Part shown: positions 34,538 through 43,624 of the stretch, piece after piece
How positions within the stretch are numbered: position 1 is the stretch's first letter
Layout of the letters: the number at the start of each line of letters is the position of its first letter
Origin: Saprospiraceae bacterium
GTDB lineage: Bacteria; Bacteroidota; Bacteroidia; Chitinophagales; Saprospiraceae
Length of the DNA stretch: 64,000 bases
Direction: 5' to 3'
Assembly (NCBI GenBank): GCA_016715245.1
Contig: JADKAS010000004.1
Location: forward strand, 124,001-188,000
Translations under genes and position numbers: made by a program
The notes under the pieces: model-generated
The model's database searches: none
What the model was told of the DNA's origin: nothing
Seen by the model: the letters and a program-made list of their open reading frames with translations, nothing else

Positions 34538-37258
34538 TTAGAACCTGAAAGCTGCCTGAATAATGTCTGCCTGCTGTTTATCATGCACTTTTTTAAAGCC
34601 GGTTGCCGGTGATGATGCCGGTTTTCTGGCAATAACATCCAGATCATCTTTTCTGAACAAGTTCTGTACAAATGACCAGGCTCCCATATTCACAGGTTCT
34701 TCCTGAATCCACAAATACTGAGCCTTTGGATTGTTTTTCATGATGTTCCTCATCTCCTTTTCGGGAAATGGATATAGTTGTTCAATCCTGACTATGGAAA
34801 CATCTTTAATTTTTTGTTCTTTTCGGTATTCAAAAAGTTCATAGTACATTTTACCGGAAACAAATAATATCCGTTTTGGATTTTTAATTTCATCATCCGG
34901 TATCAAATCCATAAATGTTGTTTTTCCTGCAAATTCTTCAATGGAACTGACACATGAAGGATGTCTCAGCAAAGACTTAGGAGACATTACTATAAGAGGC
35001 TTGCGGAAGGGCATTGCCAATTGTCTTCTTAAAGCATGAAAATAATTGGCCGGTGTAGTAATATTTACGATGATCATATTAAAGTCTGCCGCCATCAACA
35101 AAAACCTTTCAAGTCTTGCACTTGAGTGTTCAGGTCCCTGACCTTCAAGGCCGTGCGGCAATAACATGACTAATCCTGACATCCTTTGCCATTTACTTTC
35201 ACCGGCAGTAATAAACTGATCTACAATGGTTTGTGCGCCATTGTAAAAATCACCAAACTGCGCTTCCCACAATACCAGATGATCCGGTGAGGCCAGAGAA
35301 TATCCGTATTCAAATCCCAGTACAGCAAATTCAGATAGAAGTGAATTATAAATAAAATATTTTCCTTTAGCTCCCGGCAAACCATTTAACCGATTGTACT
35401 CAAGATTGGTTTTTTCATCTATAAAGATGGCATGGCGATGTGAAAACGTACCCCTTTTGACATCCTGACCACTCATCCTTACGTTGTATCCATCTGAAAG
35501 TAATGATGCGTATGCCATCAATTCCCCAAGGCCCCAATCAAGTTTATCCGAATCGATCATTTCCTGTTTGGATTTTTGGAGTCTTTTTATTTTAGAAAGC
35601 GGGGTGAAATCTTTAGGTAAATGTAAAAGGTGTTTGAGAATTTTTTCTGCCAAATCCTTTTTTATTCCCGTCACAGGCGATACCATATCTTCAGCAGACA
35701 ACGTTTTTTTAAGGGTACGCCAATGTTGTTCAGGTTCCTGATATTGATATGGTAAAATATTTTGTTTAACCATATCCAGTCTTTCCTGCAATTCTTTCCA
35801 GAAAGTTGATTCCAGTTCTTCCCCTTTTTTAATATCAATATCTCCTTTTTGCAAAAGAACCTTAAGGTAAATCTCTCTGGGATTAGGATGCTTTTCTATA
35901 AGTTCATACATATAAGGTTGTGTAAATTTAGGGTCATCTCCTTCATTGTGTCCATGCCTTCTGTAACAAACCATATCAATAAAAACATCATTGTTGAACT
36001 TCTGCCGATACTCTACAGCAAGTTCAGTGGCAAAAATAACCGCTTCCGGATCATCTCCGTTGACATGAAATACAGGAGCCTGCACCAATGCCGCTGCTGC
36101 AGTACAATATGTTGAAGAGCGGGCATCATCAAAATTGGTTGTAAATCCAATCTGGTTGTTGATGACAAAATGTATGGTACCTCCTGTATAATATCCGTCA
36201 AGCTGACTCATTTGTACCGTCTCGTACACAACTCCCTGTCCTGCTACAGCACTGTCACCATGTATCAAAACCGGCACTATTTTGTCGTAATTTCCTTCGT
36301 ATAATAAATCGGCTTTTGCCCTGGTAAAACCTTCAAGTACCGGATTAACAGCTTCAAGATGCGATGGGTTGGGGACCAGTTTGAGGTGAACTTTTTTTCC
36401 TTTTGTTGATTCAACTTGTGATGAATATCCTAAATGATATTTTACGTCACCATCTCCAAAACTCTGATCCAGAACAGCTGTTCCTTCAAATTCATTGAAG
36501 ATCTGGTCGTATGTTTTACCCAGAATGTTGGCAAGAACATTCAGGCGTCCTCTGTGTGCCATGGCAAAAGTAATCTCTTCTGCTCCAAGTTCAGAGGCAT
36601 TGTTTATGATACAATCCAGGGCTGCAATGGTGGTTTCTCCTCCTTCAAGGGAAAACCTTTTTTGACCCACATATTTTGTATGTAGAAATTTTTCAAAAAT
36701 GACCGCGCCATTCAATTTTTCAAGAATTCTGAGTTTTTTGTCCAAGGGCAAACCATAGGAACCATCTTTCCTGCTATTCTCCATTTTTTCCCGTAGCCAC
36801 ATTCTTTTTTCTCTGTTTTCTATATGTGCATACTCGATACCAAGATTACCACAATACACTACTCGTAGCCTGTCCAGAATCTGTTGAAGTGTAGCATTGA
36901 CTAATCCTATTTCTTCTCCGGCTTTAAACACACTGTTCAAATCTGATTCACTCAATCCGTAATCAAACAAATCAAGATGAGGTTTTCTGTCACGTCTTGT
37001 CATAATAGGATTGGTCGTTGACAGTAAATGTCCCCGACTCCTGAATCCATGAATAATGGACATAACACCAAATTCTTTAGAACTTATCTGCGTATCAATT
37101 TCTGAAGCCCTACCAGACATATCGTTCAGACCAAAGTCAAATCCTTCAAAAAAAACACGCCAACCCTCTTCTACTGAAGCCGGATCCTGAAGATATTGTT
37201 TATAAATGGATTCAATATAAGCCGGATGGGCATTAAAAACATATGAAAACTTACTCAT
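34538..37258 (-). CDS. sucA: 2-oxoglutarate dehydrogenase E1 component
   Basis: Thiamine-diphosphate-dependent E1 subunit of the TCA-cycle complex, 906 residues, full length. The N-terminal helper segment is FNAHPAYIESIYKQYLQDP. Cofactor and active-site regions include FAMAHRGRLNVLANILGK, GDSAVAGQGVVYETVQMSQL and CYRRHGHNEGDDPKFTQP, and the C-terminal part has LPHGLEGQGPEHSSARLERF. The E2 gene sucB is not adjacent; the partial lpd at the window end could serve as E3. A strong promoter match lies 56 bp upstream. Confidence 0.98.
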   Translation of the reverse strand: MSKFSYVFNAHPAYIESIYKQYLQDPASVEEGWRVFFEGFDFGLNDMSGRASEIDTQISSKEFGVMSIIHGFRSRGHLLSTTNPIMTRRDRKPHLDLFDYGLSESDLNSVFKAGEEIGLVNATLQQILDRLRVVYCGNLGIEYAHIENREKRMWLREKMENSRKDGSYGLPLDKKLRILEKLNGAVIFEKFLHTKYVGQKRFSLEGGETTIAALDCIINNASELGAEEITFAMAHRGRLNVLANILGKTYDQIFNEFEGTAVLDQSFGDGDVKYHLGYSSQVESTKGKKVHLKLVPNPSHLEAVNPVLEGFTRAKADLLYEGNYDKIVPVLIHGDSAVAGQGVVYETVQMSQLDGYYTGGTIHFVINNQIGFTTNFDDARSSTYCTAAAALVQAPVFHVNGDDPEAVIFATELAVEYRQKFNNDVFIDMVCYRRHGHNEGDDPKFTQPYMYELIEKHPNPREIYLKVLLQKGDIDIKKGEELESTFWKELQERLDMVKQNILPYQYQEPEQHWRTLKKTLSAEDMVSPVTGIKKDLAEKILKHLLHLPKDFTPLSKIKRLQKSKQEMIDSDKLDWGLGELMAYASLLSDGYNVRMSGQDVKRGTFSHRHAIFIDEKTNLEYNRLNGLPGAKGKYFIYNSLLSEFAVLGFEYGYSLASPDHLVLWEAQFGDFYNGAQTIVDQFITAGESKWQRMSGLVMLLPHGLEGQGPEHSSARLERFLLMAADFNMIIVNITTPANYFHALRRQLAMPFRKPLIVMSPKSLLRHPSCVSSIEEFAGKTTFMDLIPDDEIKNPKRILFVSGKMYYELFEYRKEQKIKDVSIVRIEQLYPFPEKEMRNIMKNNPKAQYLWIQEEPVNMGAWSFVQNLFRKDDLDVIARKPASSPATGFKKVHDKQQADIIQAAFRF

Positions 37259-37313
37259 AGAATAAAAAATTTAAGAATAAAGAGGAATTTTTAGATAAGT
37301 CTAAAAATTGGTG

Positions 37314-37345
37314 CAAATGTAAGATAAGATGCTGAAATAAAGCAA
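37314..37345 (-). promoter_or_regulatory. Promoter of sucA
   Basis: The minus strand has TTG (37343-37345), a 21-bp spacer and TACATTTG (37314-37321), a full match to the Bacteroidota promoter. The predicted start leaves a ~50-nt leader before the sucA ATG. Confidence 0.75.
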
Positions 37346-37404
37346 GTTTTCGAACAAAATAGTGAAAATATTTTAAGAAAAGCGTAAAAAAAACTCAATT
37401 TTCA

Positions 37405-38106
37405 TTACATTTTATCACCAAACCTATTCCTTTTTTTGGAAAAATATCCGGATAGTTTATTGAGTGTCAGATTTGGAAAACGCCCTGTATCTCTGTAAAT
37501 TTCATAATTAATAATGATTTCATTCAAAATGACGAAAACTAATGCAACTACAAGCAAAATATTTCTCAACCAAATAAATGGTAAAAGATACTGATCGTAA
37601 AATGGTTCAATAAGAATGATTCTGGCGATAGTAATACTAATAGCAACAAATAAACTGACAACAGCCAAAGCCTTAAAAATAACAAAAAGGTCTTTATCGC
37701 TTTTTCTTTTACAAAGGGCGAGTAGCGTACCTGCATCTTCATGACCTGCATTAATTCTCATAATTTCAATAAGTATTTTTTCTGCTTGTATTGTTTGATT
37801 CAGATTGTAACAACAGGCAGCCTTTTTAAACAGCAGATCTTCATAAATATTCACAGCCATATATTCATAAACATTTTCAAAAATTATGTCCTCAATGACG
37901 ATGTCAACTTTTTGCAAAAATCTCTGGTACCGACCTATTTCAAATAAACACAAACAATAATCCATATCCATTTCAAGGCGCCCTTCATGGTTTAGCCACC
38001 CGATCTTGTCCTGGTTTTCTTCATAATATCTGACCTTATCGCGAAAAGCGGTATTATCAATTGAAAAATACTCAAAATAAGCCTGACTTTTAGAAAAATT
38101 ATCCAC
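37405..38106 (-). CDS. Membrane-anchored protein of unknown function, TPR-like N-terminus
   Basis: A 233-residue protein not assigned to a family. Residues 1-130 are helical and resemble degenerate TPR units (LCLFEIGRYQRFLQKVD; LLFKKAACCYNLNQTIQAEK). Two membrane helices follow (VIFKALAVVSLFVAISITIA and NILLVVALVFVILNEIII) and a basic C-terminal tail (YFSKKRNRFGDK). It starts at GTG. It is encoded upstream of and in the same direction as sucA but has ~145 bp and a sucA promoter between them, so it is probably independent. Confidence 0.75.
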   Translation of the reverse strand: MDNFSKSQAYFEYFSIDNTAFRDKVRYYEENQDKIGWLNHEGRLEMDMDYCLCLFEIGRYQRFLQKVDIVIEDIIFENVYEYMAVNIYEDLLFKKAACCYNLNQTIQAEKILIEIMRINAGHEDAGTLLALCKRKSDKDLFVIFKALAVVSLFVAISITIARIILIEPFYDQYLLPFIWLRNILLVVALVFVILNEIIINYEIYRDTGRFPNLTLNKLSGYFSKKRNRFGDKM

Positions 38107-38203
38107 TGGATATTATTTAGTTTTCGGTTAACAAAAATATGCTGTTTTTGATTACAAAATATAAAAATTACCCAATTTTTTATTTACAGGGTAGATAATA
38201 AAT

Positions 38204-38211
38204 TACCTTTG
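38204..38211 (+). promoter_or_regulatory. -7 box of dgt
   Basis: TACCTTTG, exact TAnnTTTG, 15 bp before the dgt ATG at 38227. The expected start (~38218) leaves a very short leader. It overlaps the TTG at 38209 that would give a longer protein, which argues for the ATG. Confidence 0.55.
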
Positions 38212-38226
38212 TCTTCATTTTGCAGT

Positions 38227-39615
38227 ATGACCTGGGACAACATGATTTCTTACAGACGATTCGGACTGACTCAAAGTTCGCTGTCAAGCCACAGATCCGA
38301 ATTTATCCGTGATTATGACAGAATTATATTTATGTCTGCTTTCAGGCGTCTTCAGGATAAAACACAAGTTTTCCCATTGCCCGGAAATGTATTTGTACAC
38401 AACAGACTGACCCATTCTCTGGAAGTGGCATCAGTAGGCAGATCATTAGGTACGGTAGTGGGAAGAGATATTATCAGCCCGAAACTGTTATCCGGTGATG
38501 ATGCTGCCAAAAACTTTTACCTCAACGATCTTTCCGGTGTTATAGCCTCCGCATGTCTGGCACATGACGTAGGTAATCCTGCTTTCGGTCATTCAGGCGA
38601 AAAAGCCATTGCTTATTTTTTTGAAAAAAATAAACATGAAGACATTGAAGGGATTGCGCTCAAAGATTATTTTTCAGCTCCTCAATGGCACGACCTCATA
38701 TCATTTGAAGGAAATGCCAATGCCCTAAGACACCTTACCAAAGCTTTTATCGGAAAACTGGAAGGAGGACAAAGACTTACCTTTTTAACACTGGCAAGTA
38801 TCCTCAAATATCCTTGTGAATCGATGGCTGTATCGAAATCAGAAACCCATCGCAAAAAATACGGTTTTTTCCAATCTGAAAAAGAAGTGTTTACCTCCAT
38901 TTGTCAGGAATTCGGTTTTCCTGTTTTTCAGGATCCCTATATCTGGTCGAGAAGACACCCATTTGTATTTTTGGTTGAAGCCGCAGATGACATTTGTTAC
39001 CGGATCATTGATATGGAAGATGCACACCGCATTAAAATTTTAGGCAAAGAGGAAGTAACCCACTATTTTCTGAATTTGATAAGTGAGTTGAACAATAACC
39101 CCCTGTCTCTGGCCAGGACAAAAGAAGTTTTGTCTAAAATAGGTGATTCCAATGAATCTATAGCCTATTTAAGGACAAAATGTATCGGAGAACTAGTTGA
39201 GGCCGCTGCCCGGGTATTTGATAAAAATATGGAAGAAATTCTCAATGGCACCTGGAATGGAAGTCTAATTGGTGAAGTGGAGAAATTTTGTCCTTCTTTA
39301 TTGGAAATACAGGATGTTTCCATTCATAAAATATACAACCATCATTCTGTCATAGAAGTAGAATTAGCCGGATATAATGTAATGTCAGAAATATTGAATG
39401 TTTTTATTCCGGCTATGCTGAAAAAACAAAGGTCCAACATGGAAAAAAAATCTTTGTTGCTCATCCCGGATCAATTCAATCTTGACTTTGAAACCGGAAA
39501 GGAATACGAAAAGGTGATGGGTGTTTTGGATTTTGTCTCCGGAATGACAGATGGTTACGCAACTGAATTGTACCGAAAAATGAAAGGCATTGAAATTGCT
39601 TCGCACAGGTTATAA
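38227..39615 (+). CDS. dgt: Deoxyguanosinetriphosphate triphosphohydrolase (dNTPase)
   Basis: HD-domain enzyme that hydrolyses dNTPs to deoxynucleoside and triphosphate, 462 residues. Metal ligands are in NRLTHSLEVASVGR and CLAHDVGNPAFGHSGE (HD pair), with EAADDICYRIIDMED further on. The early segment IIFMSAFRRLQDKTQVFPL is a family signature. The ATG at 38227 is preferred because a longer TTG reading overlaps the promoter. Monocistronic. Confidence 0.95.
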   Translation: MTWDNMISYRRFGLTQSSLSSHRSEFIRDYDRIIFMSAFRRLQDKTQVFPLPGNVFVHNRLTHSLEVASVGRSLGTVVGRDIISPKLLSGDDAAKNFYLNDLSGVIASACLAHDVGNPAFGHSGEKAIAYFFEKNKHEDIEGIALKDYFSAPQWHDLISFEGNANALRHLTKAFIGKLEGGQRLTFLTLASILKYPCESMAVSKSETHRKKYGFFQSEKEVFTSICQEFGFPVFQDPYIWSRRHPFVFLVEAADDICYRIIDMEDAHRIKILGKEEVTHYFLNLISELNNNPLSLARTKEVLSKIGDSNESIAYLRTKCIGELVEAAARVFDKNMEEILNGTWNGSLIGEVEKFCPSLLEIQDVSIHKIYNHHSVIEVELAGYNVMSEILNVFIPAMLKKQRSNMEKKSLLLIPDQFNLDFETGKEYEKVMGVLDFVSGMTDGYATELYRKMKGIEIASHRL

Positions 39616-39705
39616 ACTTTGATTACACTAAAATGTTAAATAAAAGTCAAATAAACCAAACGCATGATTCAAACATCTTTTAAATCCGTTTTCATAAAAT
39701 AACTC

Positions 39706-40908
39706 TTGTTTTACGTGTTGGGCAAAAGAAGTACTATAGTGATATTTTTGTTTTTAGGTCTGAAAGTAATCAGCCAGAATGACACTATTACATTGTACAA
39801 CGGATCTTTTGAAGATGTTCCTAAACGTGGTGAAACCAGATTTTGGACGGGAATAAAAGGATGGACAGATTGTGCTGCTATAAACAATTTTTTCGGAGAA
39901 TCCCCTCCTGACATACACCCTAACGGATTTTGGGAAAACAACTTGCCCGCATCTGACGGAAAAACCTATCTTGGAATGGTAACCCGGGATAATGACACCT
40001 ACGAGTCTGTGACGCAGAGATTGTCGAAGCCCATGAAAGCAGGCAAATGTTATGCGATTACTGTTCACCTCGCCAGGGCGGAAAGGTATGTCAGTCACAG
40101 CAGAATGACTTCAGACGAAACCAATTACTCCACTCCTGTCACTCTTCGTATCTGGGGGGGTGCCACCCTTTGTCAGGAAATGGAACTACTTGCTATTACC
40201 GATCCTGTAAAAAATCACAGCTGGCAAATATTCAGCTTTAAAATGAAACCCAAAAAGGATATCCTGTATCTTACTTTTGCCGCTTATTATAAAACTCCTG
40301 CCCTTCCATACAATGGAAATTTATTAATTGACGGTGCTTCCCATATTGTTTCTATTCCATGTAATGAAAATGCACCTTTTATTGTCAATACAGACAGAAA
40401 ACAAAAAAACACACCGTCTTTACCAAAAAGTACCCTTCCTAAAAATAACGGAAAATCCACTCCTTCCAAATCACAAACCTCTTCTCAAAATTCAAAACCA
40501 TCTGTTGAATTCAAACCTAAAATTATGCTGGAATTAAACCGGACAAATTTTAAACCGGGAGAAACTTTTCAGATAAAAAACCTATATTTTCAGGAGGATA
40601 GTGCTATGATAAATCAGAATTCTTATCCTGCGCTTGACGAAATATTCAGTTTCCTCGAAAAAAATAAAAAAATTGTCATTGAGATAGGTGGTCATACAAA
40701 TAATATTCCCAATCACGATTATTGCGATCGCCTGAGTACTAAAAGAGCTAAAACCGTCGCTGAATATTTAATAAATAAAGGTTTGGCACCTGAAAGGGTT
40801 CAGTTTAAGGGTTATGGCAAACGAAATCCGATTGCAACAAATAAAACCGTAGCCGGTCGCAAAAAAAATCAAAGAGTAGAATTAAAAATACTTAGTGTTT
40901 TGTCCTGA
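39706..40908 (+). CDS. Secreted OmpA-family protein with N-terminal carbohydrate-binding-like domain
   Basis: A 400-residue protein. A signal segment (TIVIFLFLGLKVISQ) precedes a ~190-residue beta domain opening LYNGSFEDVP and containing GWTDCAAINNFFGESPPDIH, as in proteins with a galactose-binding-like fold. A Ser/Pro/Lys-rich linker (residues ~230-270) leads to a C-terminal OmpA domain with EIGGHTNNIP and LSTKRAKTVAEYLINKGL, which binds peptidoglycan. The start is a TTG; an upstream ATG in the same frame is separated from it by a TAA. Probably an outer-membrane or periplasmic anchor. Confidence 0.85.
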   Translation: MFYVLGKRSTIVIFLFLGLKVISQNDTITLYNGSFEDVPKRGETRFWTGIKGWTDCAAINNFFGESPPDIHPNGFWENNLPASDGKTYLGMVTRDNDTYESVTQRLSKPMKAGKCYAITVHLARAERYVSHSRMTSDETNYSTPVTLRIWGGATLCQEMELLAITDPVKNHSWQIFSFKMKPKKDILYLTFAAYYKTPALPYNGNLLIDGASHIVSIPCNENAPFIVNTDRKQKNTPSLPKSTLPKNNGKSTPSKSQTSSQNSKPSVEFKPKIMLELNRTNFKPGETFQIKNLYFQEDSAMINQNSYPALDEIFSFLEKNKKIVIEIGGHTNNIPNHDYCDRLSTKRAKTVAEYLINKGLAPERVQFKGYGKRNPIATNKTVAGRKKNQRVELKILSVLS

Positions 40909-41129
40909 ATTAGTGTCAAGATGAAGTTATGACACCTTTTCGTACCTATATTTGAAAAAATAACGGTTTTTATAGAGTACACACCATTAAATCCTTTATT
41001 TTTCTTTTTTATTTTATGCCTGATTATTTCAGGTTTATCAGAAAATATACATCATTAGTCGTTATATTCATCAATTGAGAACTAAATCAATAATCCATTG
41101 GTTTAGTAAAATGAACAAAACATTATACC

Positions 41130-41684
41130 ATGTTATACATTCTTATTTTTCTTGTATTGGTAGGTCTCTTTTTTATGGGCGCCTACAACAAACTTGTTTC
41201 CTTAAAAAACAAAGTAATGGAATCCTGGAGTGGGATAGATGTCCAACTAAAAAGAAGACATGATCTTATTCCTAATCTTGTCAACACCGTCAAAGGTTAT
41301 GCTGCTCATGAAAGCGGAACTTTGGAAAAAGTTATTCAGGCGCGCAACATGGCGATGACCGCCGGCAATACCGGTAATATCAACCAGCAGGTACAGGCTG
41401 AAAACGCATTGAGTGGCACCCTAAAGTCTCTGTTTGCTCTTTCTGAAAATTATCCGGATCTTAAAGCCAATACCAATTTTTTATCGCTTCAGGGTACTCT
41501 TTCAGAAATTGAAGAAAGTCTTGCCAACGCGAGGAGATATTACAATGCACTTGTAAGGGACAACAATACGTATGTAGAAAGTTTTCCATCCAATCTGATA
41601 GCGAATGCCTTTCAATTTGGAAAATTTGAATTTTTTGAGTTGGAAAATGATGCTGAAAGAGCAAATCCGGAAGTAAAATTTTAA
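41130..41684 (+). CDS. lemA: LemA family protein
   Basis: A 184-residue protein with one N-terminal membrane helix (LYILIFLVLVGLFFMGAYN) and the LemA helical domain: KVMESWSGIDVQLKRRHDLI, PNLVNTVKGYAAHESGTLEK and NARRYYNALVRDNNTYVESF. The family is of unknown biochemical role and is often paired with a DUF2207 or TPM-type protein, exactly as here (next gene after 9 bp). Confidence 0.96.
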   Translation: MLYILIFLVLVGLFFMGAYNKLVSLKNKVMESWSGIDVQLKRRHDLIPNLVNTVKGYAAHESGTLEKVIQARNMAMTAGNTGNINQQVQAENALSGTLKSLFALSENYPDLKANTNFLSLQGTLSEIEESLANARRYYNALVRDNNTYVESFPSNLIANAFQFGKFEFFELENDAERANPEVKF

Positions 41685-41693
41685 TCCCACGGT

Positions 41694-43376
41694 ATGTCTG
41701 TATCTAAAATCTTCATTGTATTTTTTTCACTGATTTTCTTTTTTGTTTTTCCGTTATCTGCAAGTGACTTTAACATAAAACACTACCAGACCAATGTTGA
41801 GGTAAAAGCTTCCGGTATTTTGGAAATTACCGAAACCATTGAGGTTTTTTTCAATGAACAAAGAAGAGGTATTTTCAGAAAAATACCCTATCGTTATATG
41901 ATGAAAGGAGAAGAATATGCCCTGAAGATTTATGATATAGAAGTAGAAAATTATCATTTCCAATCCGATAAAAGTGGCAATGATGTAGTTATAAAAATTG
42001 GACACAAAGATATTTTTATAGAAGGTAAGCAGACGTATATTATAAAATATAAAGTCAAAGGTGCTTTCCTGTTTGAAGACAACTTCACGGAATTTCAATG
42101 GAATGTCACAGGTACAAATTGGCCTGTTGCTATTGAAAGTGCAGGCTTTGGTGTCTATTTTGACGGCAATCTCAATCTGACAAAAGATGATTATTTTGTA
42201 AATGCCGGTAGAGCCGGCACATCAGATGCATTTGCAACAGCGAAGTTTTTACAAAATAAAATCATTGGAAATGCAGAAAAAGTCCTTGAACCAGGTGAAG
42301 GAATGACACTTTATGTAAAACTTCCAAAAGACTATATTGTCAGGCCGGGCGCTTTGGAAATCTGGATGCAAAAATACGGATGGTTGTCTTTGGCTTCGCT
42401 TTTGTTTATCAGTTTAACCGGTTTCTTTTACCAGTTATGGACTAAATATGGTAAAGACTATCCCATCATTCGTGCTGTTCAATATATACCTCCAAAGGAT
42501 CTTACGCCTTCAGAAGCCGGCGTCATCATTGATGAAAGAGCTGACAATGTTGACGTTCTGGCATTGCTTCCTTATTGGGCACACAACGGTTATATCCTTA
42601 TAAAAATGATGGATAAAAGCCGGGGGAAATCCGATCATCAACTCATCAAAGTAAAAGATCTTCCGAAAGAAGCCCCAACCTACGAACACATCATCTTTGA
42701 CCAACTGTTTTCAACGGGTAACGAAGTGCTTATCAGCAGCCTGGAAAATGAATTTTATGAAACCATGACTTCCGCAAAAACAAGCCTCAAACAAAGCCTT
42801 CAGTCCAAAGATATATATTACCCTATTTCTATCCGATATCAGTTGATGACAGGTGTGGTTTCAGCCATTCTGATTGCTGTCGGGATATTGCTTAGTTTTG
42901 TTTTTGGTATTTTATCTGTGGGAATAGCACTTGGACTGGCGGGAGGTGTTGGTTTTATTTTTACCAATTACATGGTCAAAAAAAATCACAATGGAGTGCG
43001 TTTGTATCAGGAAACCCTCGGCTTCAAAATGTTTGTTAAAGCAGCAGAAAAAGACAAAATTGAAAGAATGCTTAAAGATGATCCCATGTACTTTGAAAAA
43101 ACCCTGCCGTATGCTATGGTTTTTGGGTATGCCAAACCATGGAGTAAAAAGTTTGAAGGATTGCTGCTCGAACCACCGAGCTGGTATGTCGGTCCGGGCG
43201 GCATGTATTATGCAGGACATTTTTCTCCATCTGAGTTCGGTTCGTCTTTTGACAGCAGTATGAACGAAATCAAAAGCGTTTTCAACAGCACACCAAGTTC
43301 CTCAGGAGGTGGTGGGTTTAGTGGGGGCGGTAGTGTCGGCGGAGGTTTCGGCGGTGGAGGTGGCGGCAGCTGGTAA
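41694..43376 (+). CDS. DUF2207 membrane protein, partner of LemA
   Basis: A 560-residue protein. It has a signal peptide (IFIVFFSLIFFFVFPLSAS), then the DUF2207 beta domain (HYQTNVEVKASGILEITETI; RRGIFRKIPYRY), a membrane helix near residue 230 (LSLASLLFISLTGFFYQLW), a cytoplasmic domain starting PKDLTPSEAGVIIDE, and a helix pair near 385-425. It ends in a Gly/Ser-rich tail (GGGGFSGGGSVGGGFGGG) and a final Trp, common in this family. Co-transcribed with lemA. Function unknown. Confidence 0.93.
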   Translation: MSVSKIFIVFFSLIFFFVFPLSASDFNIKHYQTNVEVKASGILEITETIEVFFNEQRRGIFRKIPYRYMMKGEEYALKIYDIEVENYHFQSDKSGNDVVIKIGHKDIFIEGKQTYIIKYKVKGAFLFEDNFTEFQWNVTGTNWPVAIESAGFGVYFDGNLNLTKDDYFVNAGRAGTSDAFATAKFLQNKIIGNAEKVLEPGEGMTLYVKLPKDYIVRPGALEIWMQKYGWLSLASLLFISLTGFFYQLWTKYGKDYPIIRAVQYIPPKDLTPSEAGVIIDERADNVDVLALLPYWAHNGYILIKMMDKSRGKSDHQLIKVKDLPKEAPTYEHIIFDQLFSTGNEVLISSLENEFYETMTSAKTSLKQSLQSKDIYYPISIRYQLMTGVVSAILIAVGILLSFVFGILSVGIALGLAGGVGFIFTNYMVKKNHNGVRLYQETLGFKMFVKAAEKDKIERMLKDDPMYFEKTLPYAMVFGYAKPWSKKFEGLLLEPPSWYVGPGGMYYAGHFSPSEFGSSFDSSMNEIKSVFNSTPSSSGGGGFSGGGSVGGGFGGGGGGSW

Positions 43377-43624
43377 ATACCCTAAATTATTCGCATGCCA
43401 ACATGATAGGTGCTTTTGAAATCAGCACATTTCAAAACGTATCCCAGACAAAAAATGAGACCTTTTTGTATTCAATGCTGCAACCTTAGATAAGGTTTCA
43501 TTTATCATCACAGATATTTCATAATCATAGTCATTTGTTATCTTAAAAGAAGATCAATTTATTTAATTTTTTGGCATAAATTTTGATGTATATCAACATA
43601 TAACAAATTAAATAAATTTACTAT

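Noticed and set aside
40913..40940. Terminator after the OmpA-family gene (GTGTCA...TGACAC)
   Set aside because: Only a 6-bp stem with an 11-nt loop and a short T run interrupted by C.
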